A stretch of DNA of 21,393 bases from an uncultured Faecalibacterium sp. (lineage in GTDB: Bacteria > Bacillota > Clostridia > Oscillospirales > Ruminococcaceae): positions 1 through 21,393 of the forward strand of contig URVW01000037.1 of NCBI GenBank assembly GCA_900551435.1, read 5' to 3'. Shown piece by piece: positions 1-7,366 of this stretch. Below the pieces are notes generated by a model, which saw only the letters and a program-made list of their open reading frames with translations, did no database searches and was not told where the DNA came from. The position numbers and the translations under genes were made by a program. The first letter of the stretch is position 1. Every line of letters starts with the position of its first letter.

Positions 1-410
1 CCGACCTGCGCCACTACTTCGATAAGAACGGCGGCAATCTGGGCGCTATGGGCTGCGTGGGCTTCCTGTTCAGCCAGAAGGGCGTCATCGACATCTCCCT
101 CGAGGACAAGGATGCCGACGAGGCGATGATGGACGCTCTGGATGCCGGTGCTGAGGACTTTGATGCCGGCGAAGAGGCCGCGGAGATCACCACCGATCCC
201 GAAAACTACTCTGCTGTCGTCAAGGCGCTGGAGGAGAAGGGCTACGAGATCCTGAGCGATGACCTCGCCATGGTCCCCATGACCACCACCCGCCTGACCG
301 ACCCCGATCAGCTCAAGCTGATGGGCAAGCTGCTCGACGCCCTCGAGGACAACGACGATGTCCAGAACGTCTGGCACAGCCTCGAGAACGAAGAGGATCT
401 GCCGGAATAA
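1..410 (+). CDS. yebC: YebC/PmpR-family protein, C-terminal part (5' end outside window)
   Basis: This is the 3' part of a gene that starts before the window; the open frame runs from base 3 to the TAA at 408-410. The visible protein begins DLRHYFDKNGGNLGAMG and continues GFLFSQKGVI, which is the conserved middle of the YebC/PmpR family. The acidic stretch DALDAGAEDF and the C-terminal module (TTRLTDPDQLKLMGKLLDAL, then DNDDVQNVWHSLE) also match the family. Members are cytoplasmic proteins of about 240 residues, described as DNA-binding regulators and more recently as TACO1-like factors that relieve ribosome stalling; the sequence alone does not decide between these roles. About 135 residues are visible. 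A strong terminator follows, so it is separate from the polysaccharide operon. Family assignment is firm. Confidence 0.93.
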   Translation, partial: DLRHYFDKNGGNLGAMGCVGFLFSQKGVIDISLEDKDADEAMMDALDAGAEDFDAGEEAAEITTDPENYSAVVKALEEKGYEILSDDLAMVPMTTTRLTDPDQLKLMGKLLDALEDNDDVQNVWHSLENEEDLPE

Positions 411-439
411 TTTCGATTATTTAGGATAGCGGATAGGAC

Positions 440-483
440 CACCCACGGTTTCTGCCAAGCGGCAGGGACGTGGGTGTTTTTTT
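440..483 (+). terminator. Rho-independent terminator after yebC
   Basis: An 8-bp stem, CACCCACG (440-447) with CGTGGGTG (469-476), encloses a second small stem, CTGCC (452-456) with GGCAG (461-465). Seven T follow at 477-483. It lies 30 bases past the yebC stop and insulates that gene from the operon downstream. Confidence 0.9.
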
Positions 484-514
484 GCGCCTTTTTGCAGAAG
501 AAGAGCTGGATGCA

Positions 515-543
515 TTGAATGCAGCGCCCTTTTATGGTACAAT
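515..543 (+). promoter_or_regulatory. Sigma-A type promoter of the polysaccharide operon
   Basis: A -35 box TTGAAT (515-520) and a -10 box TACAAT (538-543) are 17 bp apart, with an extended -10 TG at 535-536. The predicted transcript start is near 550, about 40 bases before the first ATG at 592. The block TTTATGGTACAATAA (531-545) recurs exactly in front of the gene at 18551. This is the only convincing promoter seen before the run of genes ending at 15906. Confidence 0.8.
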
Positions 544-591
544 AAGCTGTAAAAATGTGAACTGTGGGCGCATGATTAGGGAGGAAAAACA

Positions 592-1665
592 ATGCTGAAC
601 TTTACAGTCGGTCCGGTCATGTCGGACGAAGAAGTGCGAAAGATTGGCGGGGAACAGGTCCCGTATTTCCGGACGCCGGAGTTCTCGGCGGTCATGCTGG
701 AAAATGAGAAATTGATGAAGAAATTCGCCAAGGCAGGGGAGGACGCCCGCGTGGTGTTCATTACCGGCTCCGGCACGGCCTCGATGGAAGCCGCCGTCAT
801 GAACGTGTTCGATGAAACGGACAAGGTCCTTGTGGTCAACGGCGGCAGCTTCGGCCACCGCTTTGTGGAGCTGTGCCAGATCCACGATGTCCCCTACGAG
901 GAGATCACGCTCGAGACGGGCAAGGCGCTGACGAAAGAGCAGCTCGATGCCTATGATGGAAAGGGCTTTACCGGTTTTCTGGTCAATGTTCACGAGACGT
1001 CCACCGGCGTCCATTATGACATCAACATGATCAGCGAATTCTGCAAGAGGAACGGCATCTTCCTCGTGGTCGATGCCATCAGCTCCTTCCTCGCGGATGA
1101 GTTCGATATGGCAGAGCTGGGCGTACAGGTGATGATCACCGGCTCCCAGAAGGCGCTGGCATGTCCTCCGGGCGTGTCGGTCATCGTTCTGTCGGGCGAA
1201 GCCGTCCAGCGGGTCGAGAGCCGGAACGTCAAGTGCATGTACCTCAACCTGAAGTCTGCCCTGAAGAACGGCGAGCGCGGCCAGACGCCCTTCACCCCGG
1301 CGGTGGGCACGCTGCGCCAGATCAACGCGCGCCTGAAGGAAATTGAAGCTGCAGGCGGCGTCGAGAGCGAAACGCAGAAGATCGCCGCACTGGCGCAGGA
1401 TTTCCGTGAGAAGATCAAGGACCTGCCCTTTGAGATCGTGTCGGACTCCATGTCCAACGCGGTCACGCCGCTGCATCCGCTCAACGTCTCGGCCTATCAG
1501 GTCTTTACGACCCTCAAGGACGAGTACGGCATCTGGGTCTGCCCCAACGGCGGCGAGCTGGCGGACAAAATTTTCCGCGTCGGCCACATCGGTGCGCTGA
1601 CGAAAGAGGACAACACCACCCTCGTCAACGCCCTGCGCGATATGCAGAAGCGCGGGCTGTTATAA
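592..1665 (+). CDS. PLP-dependent class V aminotransferase (fold type I)
   Basis: This 357-residue cytoplasmic enzyme belongs to the alanine-glyoxylate/serine-pyruvate aminotransferase-like group. The N-terminus MLNFTVGPV is the usual class V substrate-loop start. ITGSGTASMEA (57-67) is the cofactor phosphate-binding turn, HETSTG (134-139) is a family motif, D161 in VVDAISS should hold the PLP pyridine nitrogen, and TGSQKALACPPG places the Schiff-base lysine at K187. All expected catalytic residues are present and the length is normal. AGGGAGG at 578-584 is the ribosome site. It is the first gene of the polysaccharide operon and lies 13 bases before a cytidylyltransferase fusion gene. A role in making an amino-group-bearing precursor, such as an aminoalcohol phosphate for LicD transfer, is inferred from this context. 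2-Aminoethylphosphonate transaminases belong to the same superfamily, but no PEP mutase is present here. The substrate is unknown. Confidence 0.85.
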   Translation: MLNFTVGPVMSDEEVRKIGGEQVPYFRTPEFSAVMLENEKLMKKFAKAGEDARVVFITGSGTASMEAAVMNVFDETDKVLVVNGGSFGHRFVELCQIHDVPYEEITLETGKALTKEQLDAYDGKGFTGFLVNVHETSTGVHYDINMISEFCKRNGIFLVVDAISSFLADEFDMAELGVQVMITGSQKALACPPGVSVIVLSGEAVQRVESRNVKCMYLNLKSALKNGERGQTPFTPAVGTLRQINARLKEIEAAGGVESETQKIAALAQDFREKIKDLPFEIVSDSMSNAVTPLHPLNVSAYQVFTTLKDEYGIWVCPNGGELADKIFRVGHIGALTKEDNTTLVNALRDMQKRGLL

Positions 1666-1678
1666 AAGGTACGGTGGT

Positions 1679-2983
1679 ATGACAAAAGTAATTACCTACG
1701 GGACCTACGATCTGCTCCACTACGGTCATATCCGGCTGTTGGAACGTGCCAAAGCGCTGGGCGATTACCTCATCGTCGGCGTCACGGCGGACGACTTCGA
1801 TATGACCCGCGGCAAGATCAACGTTCAGCAGACGTTGATGGAGCGCATCGAGGCCGTGCGGGCCACGGGCCTTGCCGATAAGATCATCGTCGAGGAATAT
1901 GAGGGCCAGAAAATCGATGATATCCGACGCTATGACGTCGATATCTTCACGGTCGGCTCGGACTGGAAGGGCAAATTCGATTACCTGAACGAATACTGTA
2001 AAGTAGTCTACCTTGACAGGACCGAGGGCGTTTCCAGCTCGGAGATTCGGGCGCAGGAACGCAAAGTCCGGATGGGTGTGGTGGGGGATTCGCCCATCGC
2101 GAAGAAGTACATCCGGGAAGCCCAGTACGTCAACGGCTTGGAAGTCGTTGGGGCCTATTCCAAGGACCCCTGCTTCTTTGAGGGGCTGTCCTTCGTCACC
2201 GACGATTACGATACCTTATTAAAACAGGTGGACGCCGTGTATCTGGTGTCGGTCCCGGAAGAGCACGCGGGGCAGATCCGCCGCGCGCTGGAACAGGGAA
2301 AGCATGTCCTCTGCGAGTCGCCCATCGCGCTCCATGAGGAAGAAAGCCGCCAGCTGTTCGAGCTGGCCCGCGAGAAGGGCTGTATCCTGATGGACGCGGT
2401 GAAAACGGCCTACGCGACGGCCTATTCGCGGCTGCTCCTGCTGGCCAAGGAAGGGAAAATCGGCCAAATTTATTCCATTGACGCGACCTGTACCAGTCTG
2501 CGCTCGACCTCGGAGGACCCATGGGACAGCATCTGCAACTGGGGTCCCACGGCGATGCTGCCGGTGCTGAACCTTCTGGGCACGAACTACAAGTCCAAGC
2601 AGATCATCTCGCATCTGGACGAGGACGGCCACGACCAGTTCACCAAGATCAACTTCCTCTACGACCACGCTGTCGCGGCGGCAAAGGTCGCAAAGGGTGT
2701 CAAATCCGAGGGCGAACTGGTGATCTCGGGCACAAAGGGCTATATTTATGTCCCGGCCCCGTGGTGGAAAACGGATTACTTTGAAATTCGCTACGAGGAT
2801 TCCACCCAGAACAAACGCTATTTCTACCAGCTCGACGGCGAAGGCATCCGGTACGAGCTGGTGGCATTTACACGCGCCATCGAGCAGAAAAAGAATCGTT
2901 CCTACGTCGATGAAAAAACATCCGAAGCGATCTGCCGTCTCATTGAGAGCTTCTACAAACAGGAGGACTTCGTCGCCATCTGA
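1679..2983 (+). CDS. Fusion: TagD-like cytidylyltransferase + Gfo/Idh/MocA-like oxidoreductase domain
   Basis: The 434-residue protein has two domains. Residues 1-128 resemble glycerol-3-phosphate cytidylyltransferase (TagD): TYGTYDLLHYGHIRLLERA carries the nucleotide-binding HxGH motif (H14-H17), and EGVSSSEIR (116-124) matches the C-terminal substrate/CTP motif. This half should make a CDP-activated small alcohol phosphate from CTP. Residues 131-434 are a Rossmann domain of the Gfo/Idh/MocA type (MGVVGDSPIAKKY at 132-144, GKHVLCESP at 207-215). In that half the usual EKP lysine is serine (S214), and the positions matching the family's catalytic Asp and His look like N287 and T291 in CNWGPTAML. 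It may therefore be catalytically altered or only a binding domain. The ribosome site GGTACGGTGG precedes ATG 1679. Placed between an aminotransferase and a sugar transferase and sharing an operon with two LicD genes, it probably supplies the CDP donor; the exact donor is unknown. Confidence 0.83.
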   Translation: MTKVITYGTYDLLHYGHIRLLERAKALGDYLIVGVTADDFDMTRGKINVQQTLMERIEAVRATGLADKIIVEEYEGQKIDDIRRYDVDIFTVGSDWKGKFDYLNEYCKVVYLDRTEGVSSSEIRAQERKVRMGVVGDSPIAKKYIREAQYVNGLEVVGAYSKDPCFFEGLSFVTDDYDTLLKQVDAVYLVSVPEEHAGQIRRALEQGKHVLCESPIALHEEESRQLFELAREKGCILMDAVKTAYATAYSRLLLLAKEGKIGQIYSIDATCTSLRSTSEDPWDSICNWGPTAMLPVLNLLGTNYKSKQIISHLDEDGHDQFTKINFLYDHAVAAAKVAKGVKSEGELVISGTKGYIYVPAPWWKTDYFEIRYEDSTQNKRYFYQLDGEGIRYELVAFTRAIEQKKNRSYVDEKTSEAICRLIESFYKQEDFVAI

Positions 2984-3058
2984 CGAAGCGCCTCCGGCGG
3001 GCCGGTCTGGCCCGGGGGAATGGAGAACCTGTGTCCTGGGCGCAGGTTGGAGGAAACA

Positions 3059-4417
3059 ATGTCGAAACTGAAACATGATATTTCACTGCACATCGTGAAA
3101 ATGCTGGATGTTGTCCTGATCACGATCCCGTTTGCGCTGTGTTGGTTTGGGTATTACGCCGACCAGCGGAGCGTGGTTTTTTACTGGAAGGGACATACGC
3201 TGCTGCTGGCGACCTACATGCTGCTGTTCATCCTGATGGGCAAGGTGTACGACGCCTTTCACATGTCGCTGCAGCGCATTTCGGAGCTGATCTACGCACA
3301 AATTCTGGCGGCAATGGCGACGGATGCATTTTTGTATGTCGTCATCTGCCTGATGGCCGGAAAGCTGTGCAATCTGTGGCCGGGAATCGCGGCCATCGGC
3401 GGACAGCTGGTCATGGTCAGTCTGTGGAGCTTGCTGGCGCATAAGTGGTACTTCCGGACCTTCCCGCCGAAGCGGACGGCGGTGGTCTACGATGTCCGTC
3501 AGGGGATGGAAAAGCTCATCAACGAGTACGGCATGGACCTGAAATACAAGGTCGAGCAGACCATGGGCGTTGCGGAGTGCCTGAGTGATCTGAGCCGTCT
3601 GGATGGGATGCAGACCGTGTTCATCAGCGGCGTGCACAGCCACGAGCGCAATGTGATCTTGAAATACTGCATCGGGCAGGGCATCGATGTCATCGTCATC
3701 CCCCGCGTGGGCGACGTCATCATGAGCGGCGCACATGCGATGCACATGTTCCATCTGCCGATGCTGCGGGTGGGCCGCTACATGGCCAGCCCGGAATATC
3801 TGCTGGTCAAGCGGGTGCTCGATATCGTTATTTCGCTGGTGGCGCTGGTCGTGCTCAGTCCCATCTTTCTCGTCACCGCCATCGCTATCAAGGCGACCGA
3901 CGGCGGCCCGGTGTTCTACAAGCAGATCCGCCTCACCAAGGATGGAAAGCAGTTCGGTATCCTGAAGTTCCGCTCCATGCGGGTGGACGCTGAAAAAGAC
4001 GGTGTTGCGCGCCTTTCCACCGGCGATAAGGACGACCGCATCACCCCTGTGGGCCGTGTCATCCGCGCCATCCGCGTGGACGAGCTGCCCCAGCTCATCA
4101 ATATCCTCAAGGGCGATCTGTCCATCGTCGGCCCGCGCCCCGAGCGCCCCGAGATCGCGGCCCAGTACTGCGAGGAGATGCCCGAGTTCGCCCTGCGCCT
4201 TCAGGCCAAGGCGGGCCTGACCGGTTATGCGCAGGTCTACGGCAAGTACAACACCACCCCCTACGACAAACTGCAGATGGACCTGATGTACATTGCCCAT
4301 CCCAGCATCGTGGAAGACCTCAAGATCATGCTCGCCACCGTGAAAATTTTGTTCCTGCCCGAGAGCACCGAGGGCGTGGCGGAAGGTCAGACGACGGCAA
4401 GCACGGAGAGCAAGTAA
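3059..4417 (+). CDS. Polyprenyl-phosphate sugar-1-phosphate transferase (WbaP/WcaJ-type initiating enzyme)
   Basis: This 452-residue membrane enzyme should start repeat-unit synthesis by moving a sugar-1-phosphate from a UDP-sugar to undecaprenyl phosphate. Hydrophobic segments lie near residues 15-33, 47-62, 82-102 and 110-128, followed by a soluble middle domain. The C-terminal bacterial sugar transferase domain begins at about 248 (LVKRVLDIVISLVALVVLSP, the membrane re-entrant helix). It contains GGPVFYKQIRLTKDG (282-296), KFRSMRVDAE (303-312), DELPQLINILKGDLSIVGPR (341-360) and the PERPE signature (361-365). I chose ATG 3059 because TTGGAGG precedes it at normal spacing; an in-frame ATG at 3020 has a poor ribosome site. 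Full length for the long form of the family. The sugar (GlcNAc, FucNAc or hexose) cannot be told from sequence. Confidence 0.93.
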   Translation: MSKLKHDISLHIVKMLDVVLITIPFALCWFGYYADQRSVVFYWKGHTLLLATYMLLFILMGKVYDAFHMSLQRISELIYAQILAAMATDAFLYVVICLMAGKLCNLWPGIAAIGGQLVMVSLWSLLAHKWYFRTFPPKRTAVVYDVRQGMEKLINEYGMDLKYKVEQTMGVAECLSDLSRLDGMQTVFISGVHSHERNVILKYCIGQGIDVIVIPRVGDVIMSGAHAMHMFHLPMLRVGRYMASPEYLLVKRVLDIVISLVALVVLSPIFLVTAIAIKATDGGPVFYKQIRLTKDGKQFGILKFRSMRVDAEKDGVARLSTGDKDDRITPVGRVIRAIRVDELPQLINILKGDLSIVGPRPERPEIAAQYCEEMPEFALRLQAKAGLTGYAQVYGKYNTTPYDKLQMDLMYIAHPSIVEDLKIMLATVKILFLPESTEGVAEGQTTASTESK

Positions 4418-4418
4418 G

Positions 4419-5237
4419 ATGCAGAATTACAGCGTATTGATGTCGGTTTATCACAAGGAAAAGCCGGAATTTCTCCGTCAGGCTATCGACAGCATCCGGG
4501 CGCAGACCGTCCCCACGGACGACTTTGTACTGGTCTGCGACGGCCCTTTGACGCCGGAACTGGACGCCGTCCTCGCGCAGGAACAGCAGGAGATGGGGCC
4601 GGTGCTCCATCTGGTCCGTCTGAAAATGAACGGCGGGCTGGGCAACGCCCTGAACGAGGGCATCCGCCACTGTAAAAATGAACTGGTGGCCCGGATGGAC
4701 AGCGACGATATCTCCTGTCCGGACCGCTGCGAGCGCCAGCTGGCCGTTTTCGCGGCCCACCCGGAACTGAGCATCTGCTCCGGCACGGTGGAGGAGTTCT
4801 CCACCGACCCCGCGCAGGTCGAGTCCCGCCGGGTCCTGCCTGAAACCAACGCCGAGATCATCCGGTTCGCGCAGTCGCGCAATCCGTTCAATCACCCCTG
4901 CGTGATGTACAAGCGCTCAGCGGTGGAAGCGGCTGGCTCCTATCAGGATTTCTACCTTTTGGAGGATTACTACCTCTGGCTCCGGATGCTGATGGCCGGG
5001 GCACAGGGCTATAACATCCCCGAGACGCTGCTGCACATGCGCGCTGGAGCCGAGATGTACAAGCGCCGCGCGGGCTGGAAGTATGCGGCTTCGCAGCGGA
5101 AATTGTTCGGCTTCATGAAGGAAAATGGCTTTATCAGCGGGGGACAATGGCTGAAGAGCTGCATCATCCGCACCGGGTCGGCGCTCGCGCCCAACGGTCT
5201 GCGCAAGCTGTTGTTCGAAAAAGTTCTTCGCAAGTGA
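4419..5237 (+). CDS. Family 2 glycosyltransferase (GT-A fold)
   Basis: The 272-residue cytoplasmic protein starts YSVLMSVYHKEKPEFLRQAI, the usual GT2 N-terminus for nucleotide-sugar binding. FVLVCDGPLT (36-45), GGLGNALNEGI (72-82) and the metal-binding ARMDSDDIS (91-99, with D94-S95-D96) follow. This resembles the AmsE/WcaA group of exopolysaccharide glycosyltransferases. NPFNHPCVMYKRSAV and the nearby FYLLEDYYLWLRM fit the acceptor region and the ED motif carrying the likely catalytic base. No membrane segment is obvious, so it should act on the lipid-linked intermediate at the membrane face. Only one base separates it from the preceding stop, with GGAGAG at 4405-4410 as ribosome site, so translation is probably coupled. 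Donor and linkage are unknown. Confidence 0.9.
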   Translation: MQNYSVLMSVYHKEKPEFLRQAIDSIRAQTVPTDDFVLVCDGPLTPELDAVLAQEQQEMGPVLHLVRLKMNGGLGNALNEGIRHCKNELVARMDSDDISCPDRCERQLAVFAAHPELSICSGTVEEFSTDPAQVESRRVLPETNAEIIRFAQSRNPFNHPCVMYKRSAVEAAGSYQDFYLLEDYYLWLRMLMAGAQGYNIPETLLHMRAGAEMYKRRAGWKYAASQRKLFGFMKENGFISGGQWLKSCIIRTGSALAPNGLRKLLFEKVLRK

Positions 5238-5250
5238 GAGAGGAAAAACT

Positions 5251-6066
5251 ATGAGCGTTACGATCAAAGAGCTTCAGATGGCGCTGCTGGATGAGCTGGT
5301 GGACATCGATGCCATCTGCAAAAAGCACGACATCCACTATGTGCTTTCGGCGGGCACGGCGCTGGGCGCGGTCCGGCATAAAGGCTTCATCCCGTGGGAT
5401 GACGACCTCGACATTATGATGATGCGCAGCGATTACGAGCGCTTCCTCGCCGTTGCGCCCGAGGAGTTCAGGTCCCGGAAGCTGACCCTGCAAAAAGAGT
5501 TCAGCGCTGAGTGGCCGATGACCTATTCCAAGGTGCGCCGGGACGGCACGACCTATCTCGAAAACTATGTGCCCAAGGTCTGCGGTGCGCATCAGGGCAT
5601 CTTCATCGATATTTTTGCCATCGACAACCTTTACGATAACCCTCTGCTGGGCCGTCTGCAGTGGGTGGCATTCCGCATTCTGGCAGCCAAGTGCCTGAGC
5701 AAGCGCGGTTACACCACGGATTCGCTGCTGAAAAAGGTCGTCATGGTCCTTTCCCAGCCGTTCCCGGAAGCACCGCTCATCAAGTTCTGCAAGGCAGAAA
5801 ACTGCGGTACATCGAAGATGCTGCAGACCTATCTGGGCGCAGCCACCAACCGCAAGGAGACGACCTTCCCCCGCACCATCATGGCGGAACGCATCGAGGT
5901 CCCCTTTGAGGGCAAACAGGTCCCCTTGATGAAGGATTGGGACGAATACCTGCGCATTTCGTATGGTGATTACATGCAGCTGCCCTCGGAAGAGGAGCGG
6001 GTCGCCCGCCTTCACGCGCGGGTCGTGGATCTGAACAAATCCTACACGGAATATGTGAAGTCCTGA
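5251..6066 (+). CDS. LicD-family phosphotransferase (first of two)
   Basis: This 271-residue protein belongs to the LicD/fukutin-related family, which transfers phosphocholine or another polyol phosphate from a CDP donor to a surface glycan. The hallmark is at residues 35-54: SAGTALGAVRHKGFIPWDD followed by DLD, the metal and nucleotide site. HQGIFIDIF at 114-122 and the C-terminal YGDYMQLPSEEER are also typical. It has no signal peptide, consistent with cytoplasmic decoration of lipid-linked repeat units. AGAGAGG lies just before the ATG. The fused cytidylyltransferase upstream in the operon is a plausible source of its CDP substrate. It shares the motif region but only partly the rest with the second LicD protein at 12000, so the two may act on different positions. 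The transferred group is not determined. Confidence 0.9.
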   Translation: MSVTIKELQMALLDELVDIDAICKKHDIHYVLSAGTALGAVRHKGFIPWDDDLDIMMMRSDYERFLAVAPEEFRSRKLTLQKEFSAEWPMTYSKVRRDGTTYLENYVPKVCGAHQGIFIDIFAIDNLYDNPLLGRLQWVAFRILAAKCLSKRGYTTDSLLKKVVMVLSQPFPEAPLIKFCKAENCGTSKMLQTYLGAATNRKETTFPRTIMAERIEVPFEGKQVPLMKDWDEYLRISYGDYMQLPSEEERVARLHARVVDLNKSYTEYVKS

Positions 6067-6085
6067 GGGATAGCGGAGGAGAACC

Positions 6086-7366
6086 ATGAAAGTATTGCTG
6101 GTCAGCCATACCGTTCTGAGCAAGACCGGAAACATGGGCAAGACTCTGCGGGGCTATCTGGCGGATTTTGCGCCGGAGGACATCGCGCAGTTCTACATCC
6201 ATTCCGAGGTCCCGACGGATGATACCCGCTGCACGAATTATTATCGCTTCACCGATGTGGACGCGCTGAAATCCCTTTGGCCATTCCAGCAGCGCGGCGT
6301 GCATTTTGGTCCGCAGGACATCCAGCCGGAGCGGACCACCACCCGCACGGACAGCGGCGCGGTCGGCGAAATTTACCAGTTTGGCCGGAAGCGGAGCGGC
6401 GGCATCTACCTGATGCGGAATCTGCTCTGGAAGCTGGGCCATTGGAAGACCCCAAAGCTGAAAGCATGGCTGAGAGAAGTGGACCCGGACGTCATCCTGT
6501 TTGCGTCGGGCGACTATTCCTTCATGTATGACATCGCGCGGTGGATGGCGGAGTTCCTGAACAAACCGCTCGTGGTGTCCTGTATGGACGACTACTACAT
6601 TTATAATGCGAATCAGGATACGGCCATCGGCCGCTTCCAGCACAAGCTGTATCTGAACACGGTCCGCCGCACGATGGACCGTGCATCCTGCATCCTCGCC
6701 ATCTGCGATTCCATGCGGGATGCCTACGCCGAGCTGTTCCAGAAACCCTGCTATGTGCTGCACACTTCAGCGGAGGAAAAAACGCTCACACTGAACCCGA
6801 ATGCCCAGCAGCTGTCCTATCTGGGCAATCTGGGCTTCGACCGCAACCTTCAACTGTGCAAGATCGGCCGTGCCGCCAAGAAGATCGGGCGCTGGGTCGA
6901 TGTTTATTCCGGCGAAAAGAACCCGGAGATCCTCTCGGTGCTGACCGAGGAGAACGGTATCCGCTACCATGGCAGCATTCCGGCCAGCGAGGTGCTCAAG
7001 GTGATGGAGCAGTCGCTGGCGGTCATCCACACCGAAGCCTTTGACGAAAAGAACAAGCAGGAGGTCCGCTTCTCCGTCTCGACCAAGATCGCCGAGTCGC
7101 TGATGTATGGGCCGTGTCTGCTGGCGTTCGGCCCGGAGGGCATCGCATCCATCGATTACCTGAAGCAGAACCGTGCCGCGTACGTCATCACGCGGGAAGA
7201 GGACCTGACCGCCGGACTGCAGGATCTGACGACAAATGCGGCGCTGCGGCAGGAACTGCTTCAGAACGCGCGTGCGCTGGCCCGGAAGAACCACAGCAGC
7301 AGCGTGAACCCCCAAAAGGTCCGCGCGTGGCTGCAGGCGGCGGCAGAGGGAAAGGGACTGGAATGA
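6086..7366 (+). CDS. GT-B fold glycosyltransferase (GT4-like), putative
   Basis: The 426-residue protein starts MKVLLVSHTVLSKTGNMGKTL, a GT-B N-terminal Rossmann strand and loop. A second Rossmann half begins near residue 241 (QLSYLGNLGFDRN). GIRYHGSIPASEVLKVMEQS (291-310) and STKIAESLMYGPCLLAFGP (332-350) are the donor-binding features seen in GT4-type enzymes. The middle segment VVSCMDDYYIYNANQ (163-177) is typical of the inter-domain acceptor side. The EX7E motif is weaker than in the next gene, so the subfamily is uncertain. AGCGGAGGAG provides the ribosome site. The end overlaps the next start in ATGA at 7363-7366, which implies translational coupling. It should add one sugar of the repeat unit; donor and acceptor are unknown. 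Confidence 0.8.
   Translation: MKVLLVSHTVLSKTGNMGKTLRGYLADFAPEDIAQFYIHSEVPTDDTRCTNYYRFTDVDALKSLWPFQQRGVHFGPQDIQPERTTTRTDSGAVGEIYQFGRKRSGGIYLMRNLLWKLGHWKTPKLKAWLREVDPDVILFASGDYSFMYDIARWMAEFLNKPLVVSCMDDYYIYNANQDTAIGRFQHKLYLNTVRRTMDRASCILAICDSMRDAYAELFQKPCYVLHTSAEEKTLTLNPNAQQLSYLGNLGFDRNLQLCKIGRAAKKIGRWVDVYSGEKNPEILSVLTEENGIRYHGSIPASEVLKVMEQSLAVIHTEAFDEKNKQEVRFSVSTKIAESLMYGPCLLAFGPEGIASIDYLKQNRAAYVITREEDLTAGLQDLTTNAALRQELLQNARALARKNHSSSVNPQKVRAWLQAAAEGKGLE

Noticed and set aside
532..1587. Long - strand open frame (351 codons) over the aminotransferase gene
   Set aside because: It is the antisense shadow of a gene with clear class V aminotransferase motifs, has no ribosome site and no recognisable protein features.
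592..1665. Phosphonate pathway (2-aminoethylphosphonate transaminase PhnW) reading of the aminotransferase
   Set aside because: No PEP mutase or phosphonopyruvate decarboxylase gene is present, so the specific name is not supported; kept as class V aminotransferase.
3020..3058. Upstream ATG at 3020 as start of the sugar transferase
   Set aside because: It adds 13 residues without homology and lacks a ribosome site, whereas ATG 3059 has TTGGAGG at good distance.
3083..4300. Long - strand open frame (405 codons) over the sugar transferase gene
   Set aside because: The + strand frame carries every expected sugar transferase motif; the antisense protein is His/Asp-rich low-complexity text typical of a shadow.
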